The notes below the pieces were generated by a model that was not told the DNA's origin, did not search any database, and saw only the letters and a list, made by a program, of their open reading frames with translations. Both the position numbers and the translations under genes were made by a program. Below are positions 12,501 through 20,206 of a DNA stretch of 64,000 nucleotides, piece by piece; the first letter of the stretch is position 1, and the number at the start of each line of letters is the position of its first letter. The DNA comes from Clytia hemisphaerica. Lineage: Eukaryota > Cnidaria > Hydrozoa > Leptothecata > Clytiidae. The DNA is taken from positions 124,001 to 188,000 of the forward strand of contig CACVBU010000956.1 of NCBI GenBank assembly GCA_902728285.1, written 5' to 3'.

Positions 12501-14885
12501 GCATGTAAGAAGAAGACCAGCCCCTTTTCCTGAAAAGCGGTAAGTCAAAGGTTGAATCAGATCCTGGGAGGGGGTACTTAGGCAAATGGAGGGTACGGTA
12601 TGTGCCGCCCTTAAGGGTACCCGTCAGCTCGCAACCCTAGTGCCCCCCCCCGGAATCAGATTGAATCTTTCAAATATTCATATTTTCTAAAAAGGAAATG
12701 GACATCATTATTTTACAACAAGCGAAGCAAATATACGGGTTTCAAATCATTTTTCCGGGAAAAAGTACTCTCTGATTGGTTCAATCTATACTTCGTACAT
12801 TTGCATATTGTTCAATCAGAAAATCTGATTTTTTCTTCCTGGTAATAGACCTTTTCATAAATTACGTCACGAACATCACTTGCCTCGTTTTGAAATTATT
12901 GCCATGGTGATTAACTCCCAGCAGATTTTATTAAAACTACTTACTATTCATAAAAAATCATTTTTTCTCAAGGGACATAATAACCATGGTAATTGTTTGA
13001 ATACGAGGCAAGTGATGTTCGTGACGTAATTTATGAAAAGGCCTATTACACAGAACCAATAACAGAGGAGTTTCGAAACCCTTCCATTAAAATGTTTCTG
13101 AAGAAATACCGCAACCTCGCCAGTAACGATAATTTTCACTAATTCTAAGGATCTGCGATTTATTCATTATTAGGAATAAAATAATAGAGCGTACAACAGT
13201 GAATGTAGATTTCACTCTTCCTAATGCGCACTCGAATGCAAAGTTTTACTTACCTTAAGGGAAGAAATATTTGTGGAACAAATTTTCGTGGAATTTAATT
13301 TCGTGGTTTTTTAAATTTAAAAAATTGCCTCCAAAATTGGTCTTTTCAGGACAGAATAGCCCATATCACGAACAAAAAGTTCTCTCAACCCCGAAATCTA
13401 ATTCCGCGAAACTTTCGAATTTTGAGCTGTGTGAACTGCGAAATTAAATTCTGCGAAAATTTCTTCCCTTAAGCTATTTCGAATAACAGAAAGATTCAAT
13501 TTATAGAGCGTACTTCATGAAGGTTTCCTGCTTAACAGAGCTTGAATCATAAAAAGATTCGAATTATAGAAAGTATAATTAACGAGGGCCCATTGTAACT
13601 GTAAATCTGAGATTACTATTCCAACCGCCTTTTTTATTTATAGGGAGCGGAGTTTAGCCCCACCAACTGATAACTTTCCTTCGCATTGGACCTCTGCTCC
13701 TGTCATCGGATATAGCGCTATTCCAGTCAAAAATGACGTCCTTAGTAAAATTGAAAGAGATTTTGCTCAAACAATGGGTGGTCGAATGAATTATCGAATT
13801 ATTTCTGTAGGGGAAATATGCAACAAACAACTTTACAGACAATATACAATGTAAGATTCTCTCATTTTTTTGAAGATAAGACATAGTCAAGTAGCAATTT
13901 TTTGTTTGCCCTCCAAAACTTAAAATTCCAATTTCTAGTAAGTCTTTAACCACAGTCGTTGGGAGGGCGAGGACTTTTTTCCTTCTGGATTGGTCCATTC
14001 ATCATTGATCCTTCTCTTAATTGCTGTGCATCAAGCAGAGTAGTTAAATACCATTTTTGTACTAAGCACGAAGGCTTTGGTATGACCAGGCCAGGGATAG
14101 ACTCACGAGCTTGCGCTACGTAGCCGGATGCTCTATGAGCGAGGTATAATCAAATTCATATTCTGTAAAGGTTCATTTTAATATCATTTTCTTCTTAGCA
14201 AGAAGAAAAACATGGAAGAATCAAATTCTGGACAGGTCAAGGAGATGCAACTCTGGCACGGCACGGATAACGATATTGTTGAGAAAATCTGCCAACAAAA
14301 TTTCGATTGGCGTATGGTGAAAACACATGCTTATGGAAAAGGCAGTTATTTTGCCAGAGATGCTAGCTATAGTAATTCATTCACCAATGGAGCAACCTCT
14401 AATATTTGTTCAATGTTTTACGCCGATGTGTTAGTTGGTCAGTACTGCCGGGTATTTATATTAATTCTTCATTTATTTGACTTTTTTTGATAGGTTTTTC
14501 CTCATTATTGTCACGTTATTTTTAATGTTAATACTTTAAGCTAATAATTGTTTGCTGACTTCTTTTTGAAATTCAAAGGGGCATGGAGGCTTTTAGATTG
14601 GGATAGGTTAATTTTATACCCACAAAAGGTTTTCTACCAAGAATAAATTCTATCGCGAATTTGGACATTACAAACGTAAAAGTGGCAAATTTATAAAACC
14701 TGCTTATGAACTTAACTTATTATATTGTACAGGGATTGTCTGACTACAACCGCCCACCAGAGAGAACAAAGAATGTTCTATACGACAGCTGTGTGGATAA
14801 TGTTTCGAATCCTTCCATTTACGTCATTTTCGAACGAGATCAGTTTTATCCAAGATATCTGATCAAATACACAAGAACCCTTTAA
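5947..14885 (+). CDS. PARP12/TIPARP-like mono-ADP-ribosyltransferase with RRM, CCCH, CAP-Gly-like and WWE domains (5' end missing)
   Basis: Ten exons join in phase: 5947-6527, 6985-7099, 7389-7555, 7945-8068, 8725-8944, 11275-11479, 12355-12539, 13644-13850, 14199-14451, 14733-14885. The ~735-residue product has a basic PK/PR-rich stretch, an RRM, two CCCH fingers, a CAP-Gly-like domain, a third CCCH finger, two WWE domains and a PARP catalytic domain. The catalytic triad reads His (LWHGT), Tyr (GSYFARDASYS) and Ile (NPSIYVIF). This H-Y-I form is typical of enzymes that add single ADP-ribose units, as in the PARP12/TIPARP family, which binds RNA and acts in stress and antiviral responses. RRM and CAP-Gly are not part of the usual PARP12 or TIPARP layout. 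The start codon was not found. An ATG at 5925 would be in frame only if the poly-T/AG tract is not an acceptor. Confidence 0.85.
6985..7099 (+). CDS. PARP-like gene exon: rest of first and all of second CCCH finger
   Basis: This exon completes finger 1 (C-x7-C-x4-C-x3-H, ending SCPYRHP) and encodes finger 2 (CKSWEGDTCKNISCPFLH, again C-x7-C-x4-C-x3-H). The acceptor is TTTAG and the donor GTAAGT, with one base carried to the next exon. Confidence 0.85.
7389..7555 (+). CDS. PARP-like gene exon: first half of CAP-Gly-like domain
   Basis: It encodes a short S/T/P linker, then VEVTIHSKQYRGIVRWCGF and MAGIEL. This pattern matches the first half of CAP-Gly domains, especially the divergent ones of CYLD. 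The acceptor is AACCAG and the donor GTGAGT. Confidence 0.75.
7586..7690 (-). repeat. Probable SINE fragment
   Basis: Shares the TCAAGCAGAG, TTTTGT and CTAAG-ACGAA blocks with the tRNA-like SINE at 13985-14150, and its GGTGCCACTC end with sequence near 58875. It lacks the tRNA-like head. It sits in an intron of the PARP-like gene. Confidence 0.45.
7945..8068 (+). CDS. PARP-like gene exon: second half of CAP-Gly-like domain
   Basis: It encodes VDGGCNGIFQGRKYFICDEK and RGYFV, the second half of a CAP-Gly fold (glycine-rich loop, G-x-x-YF, GYFV). The tubulin- or EB1-binding motif GKNDG is replaced by GGCNG, so canonical C-terminal EEY/F binding may be lost. The exon ends with one base carried over; the donor is GTTAGT. 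Confidence 0.75.
8164..8213. repeat. Short tandem repeat (22-bp unit)
   Basis: The unit ATCACTTATCTGTTCCTTC(A/G) occurs about 2.4 times head to tail, within an intron of the PARP-like gene. Confidence 0.75.
8725..8944 (+). CDS. PARP-like gene exon: third CCCH finger and start of WWE1
   Basis: The third finger reads CGFYLKNRCTNGESCSAIH (C-x7-C-x5-C-x3-H). After it, YCWYYRI opens the first WWE domain, as in PARP12 and TIPARP where a finger directly precedes WWE. The donor is GTAAGT in phase 2. An in-frame ATG at 8727 is internal. Confidence 0.85.
9041..9235. repeat. Truncated end of the 9432-10475 element family
   Basis: It matches the terminal ~190 bp of the inner foldback element (GAGGTAGTGAATTGTGTCAC, then CTTCGTAGGGCACCCCTTAG and CGAGTGAATCGATTTTTAGT) but stops without the second arm. 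Confidence 0.7.
9313..11106. mobile_element. Outer inverted-repeat transposon in PARP intron, itself interrupted
   Basis: The ends read CTC(A/G)GGTGAAACAAGGCATG on opposite strands. The long arms (about 120 bp at 9313-9431, continuing at 10481 after the insertion) match 10865-11106 in reverse. The arms carry TATAGCTCAAAAGAATC and GATTTCGAAAAGT. A second, uninterrupted right half of the same family lies at about 25411-25860. No transposase frame is present. The element fills most of the 2.3-kb intron between the third-finger exon and the WWE exon. Confidence 0.75.
9432..10475. mobile_element. Inner foldback transposon, 1,044 bp, 5-bp target duplication
   Basis: Two arms of about 480-490 bp are inverted copies around a ~70-bp spacer near 9926-9997. 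The termini read AGACCAGCG, and AAAGT flanks both ends (9427-9431 and 10476-10480). Removing the element and one AAAGT restores the sequence of the outer element, confirmed by the uninterrupted relative near 25740. The transcript would form a very long hairpin. No protein frame is seen. Confidence 0.85.
11275..11479 (+). CDS. PARP-like gene exon: end of WWE1, start of WWE2
   Basis: The exon lies after a 2.3-kb transposon-filled intron. It completes WWE1 (INFEIASYSKYKGLNTDF, RVSTPSTV) and opens WWE2 with WKWYWFDDSSWVEY. Acceptor TATTAG, donor GTATGT, phase 0. Confidence 0.85.
11494..11566 (+). repeat. tRNA-derived SINE head (tRNA-Ser/Leu-like)
   Basis: An A-box-like TGGCCGAGTG (11500-11509) and a B-box GGTTCGAATTCC (11544-11555) have tRNA spacing, but the anticodon stem does not pair, so this is not a functional tRNA. 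It lies just inside an intron of the PARP-like gene. The downstream body is AT-rich without a clear end. Confidence 0.55.
12355..12539 (+). CDS. PARP-like gene exon: rest of WWE2
   Basis: It encodes IIETEYEKFQ, FHYTLDFKTMLQKN and RHVRRRPAPFP, which match the Y-x-lDF-x-x-M-x-Q-N and R-x-VRRRP core of WWE domains that bind (iso-)ADP-ribose. Acceptor TAAAG, donor GTAAGT. Confidence 0.85.
12563..12652. mobile_element. 90-bp MITE, CCGG/G-run family
   Basis: It begins CCTGGGAGGGGGTACTTAGG and ends in a run of nine C then G. GAATCAGAT flanks both sides (12554-12562 and 12653-12661), a perfect 9-bp duplication. It shares GGGGGTACTT and TATGTGC blocks with the larger relatives at 14956 and 24881. Confidence 0.8.
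13259..13468. mobile_element. MITE with TTAA target duplication
   Basis: GGGAAGAAAT and ATTTCTTCCC form the ends, and TTAA flanks both sides (13255-13258, 13469-13472), as for piggyBac- or Kolobok-type elements. AATTTAATTTCG motifs lie inside both arms. A relative is at 17121-17244. Confidence 0.75.
13644..13850 (+). CDS. PARP-like gene exon: N-terminal part of catalytic domain
   Basis: It encodes PPTDNFPSHWTSAPVIGYSA and a KIERDFAQTMGGRMNYRIIS stretch, corresponding to the beginning of the catalytic domain in PARP12-type enzymes. Acceptor TATAG, donor GTAAGA, phase 2. Confidence 0.85.
13985..14150 (-). repeat. tRNA-derived SINE, reverse orientation
   Basis: The reverse strand of 14085-14150 resembles a tRNA: an A-box-like ATAGAGCATCCGGC, a CTACGTAGC anticodon region and a degenerate B-box (CGTGAGTCTATCCC). 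The body at 13985-14085 is shared with 7586-7690. It lies in the intron between the two PARP catalytic exons. Confidence 0.55.
14199..14451 (+). CDS. PARP-like gene exon: NAD-binding core (His and Tyr of triad)
   Basis: LWHGT supplies the nicotinamide-contacting histidine and GKGSYFARDASYS the stacking tyrosine. The exon ends with VLVGQYCR. Acceptor TCTTAG; the donor GTATTT is weaker than the others but gives the only in-frame junction. Confidence 0.9.
14733..14885 (+). CDS. PARP-like gene terminal exon (third triad position, stop)
   Basis: It encodes GLSDYNRPPERTKN and SNPSIYVIFERDQFYPRYLI, ending with TAA at 14883-14885. The residue aligned with the catalytic glutamate of poly-ADP-ribosylating PARPs is Ile, which predicts mono-ADP-ribosylation. 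Acceptor TGTACAG. Confidence 0.9.
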   Translation, partial: GLSDYNRPPERTKNVLYDSCVDNVSNPSIYVIFERDQFYPRYLIKYTRTL

Positions 14886-14955
14886 AGAAGGATGGCTAAT
14901 TTAATAGACCTCCTGGAATTGTAACGAAAGTTGCAGAAATTGGGTATAATTTTAC

Positions 14956-15240
14956 CCGGGGGAGGGGGTACTTCGGCAAAATGGGTGTCGGGTATGTGCG
15001 AGCCGTAAGGGTCCCTTTTTCAGACCCTCGAAAGTCTCTCGAAGGGGTAAGTCTCTGTAAGGGTAAAAAATTCACGAAAATTGAAATTACCTCTCTTAAA
15101 AGGTCGTGATTTTCAAAAATTTGAACAAAAATCGAGTGAAATTGTCAAAGATTTTGGGAAAAGTCTCTCTAATGGTCGATTTTCGATTCTTGGCTCGGAC
15201 ATACCCGTCACCTCGTAAACTTTGTACCCCCCCCCCAAGG
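14956..15240. mobile_element. 285-bp MITE, CCGG/G-run family
   Basis: It starts CCGGGGGAGGGGGTACTTCG and ends GTACCCCCCCCCCAAGG. The flanks TAATTTTAC and GAATTTTAC (14947-14955, 15241-15249) match at 8 of 9 positions. The interior has repeated AAGTCTCT-type motifs, like the 24881 copy. It lies just downstream of the PARP-like stop codon and could provide 3' UTR. Confidence 0.75.
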
Positions 15241-15430
15241 GAATTTTACTCAGCAGTTTTAAAACAAGCATGTCTATAATTTCACATTAATTTTACTATA
15301 CTTACAAATACAAATTAATTTTTTTTAAAGAATGCTACTGGTTTGCATTCAGACTTTCACACGCATTTTTATATATTTTATGTGATGTGGTTTTTACAGT
15401 GGGGATGTTGATACATTTGTTTTGTCATTT

Positions 15431-16057
15431 TGTCTGTCTCAGCTCGTGTCTCAACATAATCTGCAGCAGAAACAAAAAAAGCCATAATTCTCGATAAGAT
15501 TCGAATTATATACAGCGGTTTTGTGCTCGTTGAAAAAATAACCAGGAGTGGAATATTATCAAATAGAAAGAATTCAAAGAAATTCTTGAAAATGAAGATG
15601 AAAGACGAAGAAGGAAATTTAGCAACTTCCTACCCTATATTTCTAAGGGTCCCCTTGTGATAATATCGCCATTTTCAAGTCAACAATTTTGGAATCTTCA
15701 TAATGACCGCTGTGTTGTTTTTGTTTTGGTGACTTTTTGGTAAATTAGTGATGAACTTTTGCCTGCTTTGGGCTATATTTAACTATTGTAAAAATATCTT
15801 TGAGATGATGTTTTAAGATAAAAGAATCACCCTTGTGAAATTAAAATGGTTATTATAGCACAATTAAGTATTCAAAACGGAGATTTTATTCTTTTTCGTT
15901 TTTCATCTTCATTTTCCAAATTTTTGTTATGTTTCTCTATTTGATAATATTCCACTCCTGAATATCGTTTCAACTAGAAAACCGCTGTCTAAGTCGAATT
16001 CTCTCAAAAGTTACAACCTTGTTTTTTCTCCGCTTAAGATTATTTTGAGACAGACTT
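15431..16057. mobile_element. Long inverted-repeat element, copy 1
   Basis: Arms of about 130 bp (15431-15560 and 15935-16057) are inverted copies containing GTCTGTCTCA, AGCGGTTTT and GGAGTGGAATATTATC. The same arms flank the element at 60951-61596. No target duplication was found and no protein frame is present. Confidence 0.65.
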
Positions 16058-16649
16058 TATTTTCAGTCTGTTCCTCTAAAGAATCCTGCATTGTAACACG
16101 CATGCGTATTTTATCGTTCTTTAAACCATATGTAGTTAATTCCCGTGATAAACAAAGAGGAATGAATTCGTGAATTCGAAGTTTCATGGGGTCGTGGACG
16201 ACTAAATTTGTCGTTTTTTATGAAATTTGTCCTTCTTTTTGTCTATTTTTAGTAAATGTAGGATTCTTTAGATAACCCCCCTCTTTGCAGTTTTGTTTCT
16301 TTTCTGTTTTGGATGGTTTTGTTTCACCAGTAGTTGCTTGTTGGATCGACTGAAATTAATAGAAAGTTAAAGCAAGCACTGAAAGTTATGGATTTTTTTT
16401 TCTTTTACGGTCAAAACTAAAAAAATTTTAGTTTTATAAAAAGAAATTGGAAACCAAAATAAGCAATCATAGAGGCGTGCGCCCTCAAAAAGTCAAATGC
16501 TTTGGGAAGACATTTGCTCCCTCTTGTCCATGCCTTGGAAAGTATGTATTTTTTCAAACAAGTTTTTTTGAAAAATAATTGCGCAGCCACTTTTGAAGAG
16601 ACTACGTTTGCTTTTGTGAGTGAGATACCTTTAGTGAACGATATGTAAT

Positions 16650-16937
16650 CATTGAGTTTAAAGCCCGAAGGGCTAGAGGTCAATCTCTAACCTTTCTCAG
16701 GCAAGAAAAATTGAAGCCTTAAAATATGCGCCGTATTTTTGATGACGGATTGAATTTAGCAATTCCTTTGTTTTCGAGTGATATATTTTTCAAAATTAAG
16801 CGGTAAATTTTAGTTTCAATCTGTCATTTGTGTAAAAACCAGGCGGGTCGCTCAAGGCCGCGCAACTTTGGTAGGATTTGTTGGCTTCAAATCCTACCAA
16901 GGAGATTGACCTCTAGCCTTCGGCTTGAAACTCAATG
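16650..16937. mobile_element. 288-bp MITE with 8-bp duplication
   Basis: The termini are CATTGAGTTT and AAACTCAATG with the adjacent GCCCGAAGGGCTAGAGG block. TATGTAAT flanks both ends (16642-16649 and 16938-16945). A relative is at 19367-19554. Confidence 0.8.
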
Positions 16938-17120
16938 TATGTAATCACACCAAAGAGATTTGTATTTTTTTAAATTTTATACGTTATGGATGGAAAATAT
17001 TTTTTCAACAGGTTAGCTTTGTTTACCTTTATACTTATTTGAAATATTGAATTCAATTTGATTTTGTTTTAAATACGCGATTTTTAGGGGAACTATACCC
17101 CCTCAAGCGGCCGGCCTTAA

Positions 17121-17244
17121 ATGAAGAAATTTTGGCGGGAACTTAATTTGGTGGATTTTGCGGAATTGGCAGAAAAAAAATCCCTATGGAAAAACTTTTT
17201 TGAACATCCGCCAAATTAAATTCCCCGCTCAAAAATTTCTTCCT
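17121..17244. mobile_element. 124-bp MITE with TTAA target duplication
   Basis: Inverted arms contain GAAGAAATTTT and CTTAATTTGG, with TTAA at both borders (17117-17120, 17245-17248). Same family as 13259-13468. Confidence 0.7.
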
Positions 17245-17639
17245 TTAACCCTTTCCGTGCCCATGTCAAGTATATTTGACATGGGCTATATAGAAGAGTG
17301 AAGCACTCCTGTAACGCCAAGGTTGAGTTAGAAATCGTATAGATAATTTTTGGTCTAACTCGGAGAAATTGGTTTGCGCTTCATGGTCAGGCAAAAAAAG
17401 ACTCTAAGCTATCCAACGCGCTATGAACGAGCTCCTAACTCCTTCTAGGTCCGGAGATATAAGCCTTTAAAGTTTGAACTAGCGGGTTTTTTTTAAAACT
17501 TTGAAAAAAAGACTGTGGCACTTAAAGGATTTTTAAGGTAGTTCTTAATCTTAGGGTATATTGAAAATTTTAGACCATCCATGTCAAATGTTTCACCATT
17601 TGCACCTAAATTTTGATAAGTGTAAGATATTGATAATAC

Positions 17640-18357
17640 GCGACCTTAGAATAAAAGGGTTCTATCGCAAAATTTCAACTTTTTGAGTTTTATGCATAAA
17701 TGAAATCTTGAGGGCATAGAGAAACATTTTGTCAACTCCTTTTACTGTTTACTTTTTTCAGTTTCTCAAAATTAAGAAGATAAATAGGTTCTATCCCCAA
17801 TTTTGACTTTTTCGTTGGAAGAAAAAGGTTCTATCAGGCAAATAGAACCTTTTAGACGTTATTTTGCCAATCGTGCAATCTTCTCCCGGTAAGAAGCAAC
17901 AAAAATAAAAAGGTTCTATTTAATTTGGATAAAAAGGTTCTATTTAGCAGAATAATTGAAAAACACCCAAATTTCACTTTTAATGCACTTGTATGCATTT
18001 CTTTAGATGTGTCCTTGGTGGAAATGACCAAAGAATTGAATATAAGACGTTTGGTACGAACTACCCTTAAGAAATTAAGAAAAATTGACAATAGAACCTT
18101 TTTATTCTAGCAATTTTGGGAAAATTAAAAATAAAAAGGTTCTATCCGAAAAATCATTGCTTAATAAAAACAGGGGAAATGAATGTAAAAACATTTAAAT
18201 TGATTTTTTTGTAGTTGTAGGACACAATCTTTCAGAAAAGCATGGTTTTTAGGTTAACAACAATGTGGAACCAGGTTATTTTTCATCCAATTTTTTCAAA
18301 ACGATTTTAACAAAATCAAAGAAAATGTCAAATAGAACCCTTTTATTTCAAGGTCGC
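17640..18357. mobile_element. Element with repeated AGGTTCTAT motif
   Basis: The ends are inverted copies of about 27 bp (GCGACCTT, then AATAAAAGGGTTCTAT). AATAC lies at or one base from each end. Inside, AGGTTCTAT or its complement recurs about nine times in both orientations (for example near 17785, 17825, 17848, 17908, 17930, 18090, 18135). Short frames inside are not coding in appearance. Confidence 0.7.
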
Positions 18358-18519
18358 GAATACACGTTTTGTAATGTCCGATGTGAACTAAGATGTTGAA
18401 AACATGGTCAAAAAATTTTATATCAATTTAGCCTCTTTTGTGTCAGCCTCTTTTGTGTCTGTTCAGTTTACCCAGTCCCACGTTCTTGTCTATCAGCGGC
18501 ATTTCTTTGTTCTGTGCCC

Positions 18520-18850
18520 CCCCCCCCCCGGAGGGGTCAATCATATGGCCCGACCAACGGCATGTGCCGCCCTTAAGGGTACTCTCAGGTACCTAATAGC
18601 CGCCCCCCCCCCGCTTATCAATTTTTGGGAAAATGTTTTGAAAGTTCCCTCTTTTGTCCTAATAATGCTGTATTCCTATTAGTCTCCTTTTCAAAAATTT
18701 TCCACCCAGGTCATTTTTATTCTACCCCCTCCCGCTTATTAATTTTTCAGATTTTTCCAACCCCCCCCCCCCTACTTATTCCAAGCCCCCGGCTATTAGG
18801 TACCCGAGATTAGGTTTTTCGAGACCCTCGTAAGGGTGTACTTTTGATAG
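18520..18850. repeat. Composite C-run repeat block
   Basis: Poly-C runs at 18520, 18603 and 18765 border pieces of the CCGG/G-run family (TGTGCCGCCCTTAAGGGTAC). A nested inverted repeat, GGTACCTAATAGCCG (about 18589) and its complement CGGCTATTAGGTACC (about 18790), suggests one MITE inside another. Exact ends are unclear. Confidence 0.5.
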
Positions 18851-19366
18851 AAAGATATGTAATCAAACTATTCTGTACAGGTGAGGAACGTTGGGTAAAA
18901 TGCACTGAAACTGAACCTTTTAACTGCTCAAGAGCTGTACTGTATGGGTATCCGATTTTGAAAGCCATTTTTTGGCGGCACATGCTGTCGTTTAGAAATT
19001 GAGTGCCCCCCCCCCCTGGGGTGACTTACTGGTGAGAAGTTGTTTTCAAATTGGGAAGGTTAAAGAGATACAGATTCTATTTATTTCAACTGTTTACAGT
19101 TCAAATGAACTATCATAACGTTTTCTGCAAGTAGGGATGAAAATTCATTGCGTAAAGAAATAGTTCTAAGGTTTAATCTAAGGTTTACAATTTACACAAT
19201 TCAAAATTATACTTCATTTATTTGTGATACCTCATGTTCGGTCCCACCCATAAGAGGGAGGATTTTGGTAAAAGGTACGTGTCTTGCTTGAGCTAATACA
19301 ATCTGATTCAATATGTATGCGATAATCCAATTAGATAATAAGTGCTCTTGCCACAAGTGTTGAACC

Positions 19367-19554
19367 CGTTGAGTTTCGAGCCCGAAGGACTAGAGGCAAA
19401 ACTTTAACGCTTCTCAGGCAAGAGAAATTGAAGCTACTAATTTCTAATCCAAACGCGCATAGAACGCACCGCAATCATGACGACGTATTGTATCTAGCGG
19501 TTATTCCTTTGTTTTGGAGTCTCGCCTTTTGTCCTTCGGGACTGAAACTCAACG
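19367..19554. mobile_element. 188-bp MITE with 8-bp duplication, copy 2 of the 16650 family
   Basis: The ends CGTTGAGTTTC and GAAACTCAACG with GCCCGAAGGACTAGAGG match the element at 16650. The flanks GTTGAACC and GTTGAAGC agree at 7 of 8 positions. Confidence 0.7.
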
Positions 19555-19566
19555 GTTGAAGCGTCC

Positions 19567-19735
19567 GTCATGTGGGCGCGCAAACTGGTATATGGGTACT
19601 ATTTTGAATTTGAGACGATGTGAAAAGGACGAAGGCAAAGTTGGATTTGGACTAGTATGTAATGAGGCAGATCGCATTGTGGATGAGTTTGCCCACAATG
19701 CGGTTAGGTCAAGAATTTGTTATGATGACTTGTAG
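19567..19735 (+). other. Orphan open frame, possible terminal exon or fragment
   Basis: The open frame (GRANWYMGTILNLRRCEKDE ... DEFAHNAVRSRICYDDL, stop at 19733-19735) is followed 65 bp later by an A-run. I recognise no domain. It could be a terminal exon, a processed fragment or chance. Its ATG at 19514 lies in the neighbouring MITE, so that start is unlikely. Confidence 0.2.
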
Positions 19736-20036
19736 CTAGCTAGCAATATTATGTGATTATGCTCGTTATTGTATTGTAGTAAAGAAATGTTTTTATGAAA
19801 AAAAAAACACTGACAGTACCATTTGTGTGTGACGCTTCATAATAACATTTTAGTAATATGAACATCAATATATGACGTTTTATTTGGAGGTTAATCACTA
19901 TGTTCCCTGTGAGGTACGGCGATAAAGTTGTTTATAATCGTTTTTGTAGTTTGAATTCTCGTGCCTGCTGCTACTGTGAAGGTAGCATAATACCAACTTA
20001 CACTATGGACTCTAACTCTAACATATTTTCAAATGT

Positions 20037-20206
20037 TTATTGAGGCGACTTCTCGATCAATTCTTTGTGTGAACCGTCATCGTCATTGAAAGGTTGTGTG
20101 TTCAGAGCCTTATCATCGAGATTATTGTAGTGTACATCCACCCCATCATCCATGTTTTGATTTCCATTCATGTTCACTGTGACGTCATCATCTCCATGAT
20201 CTGAAC
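20037..20206 (-). CDS. SLATT-like gene terminal exon, acidic tail
   Basis: Encodes an Asp/Asn-rich tail (GSDHGDDDVTVNMNGNQNMD ... KELIEKSPQ) ending TAA. The acceptor is TTTCTAG. AATAAA begins one base before the stop and would serve as a poly(A) signal, implying a very short 3' UTR. Confidence 0.65.
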
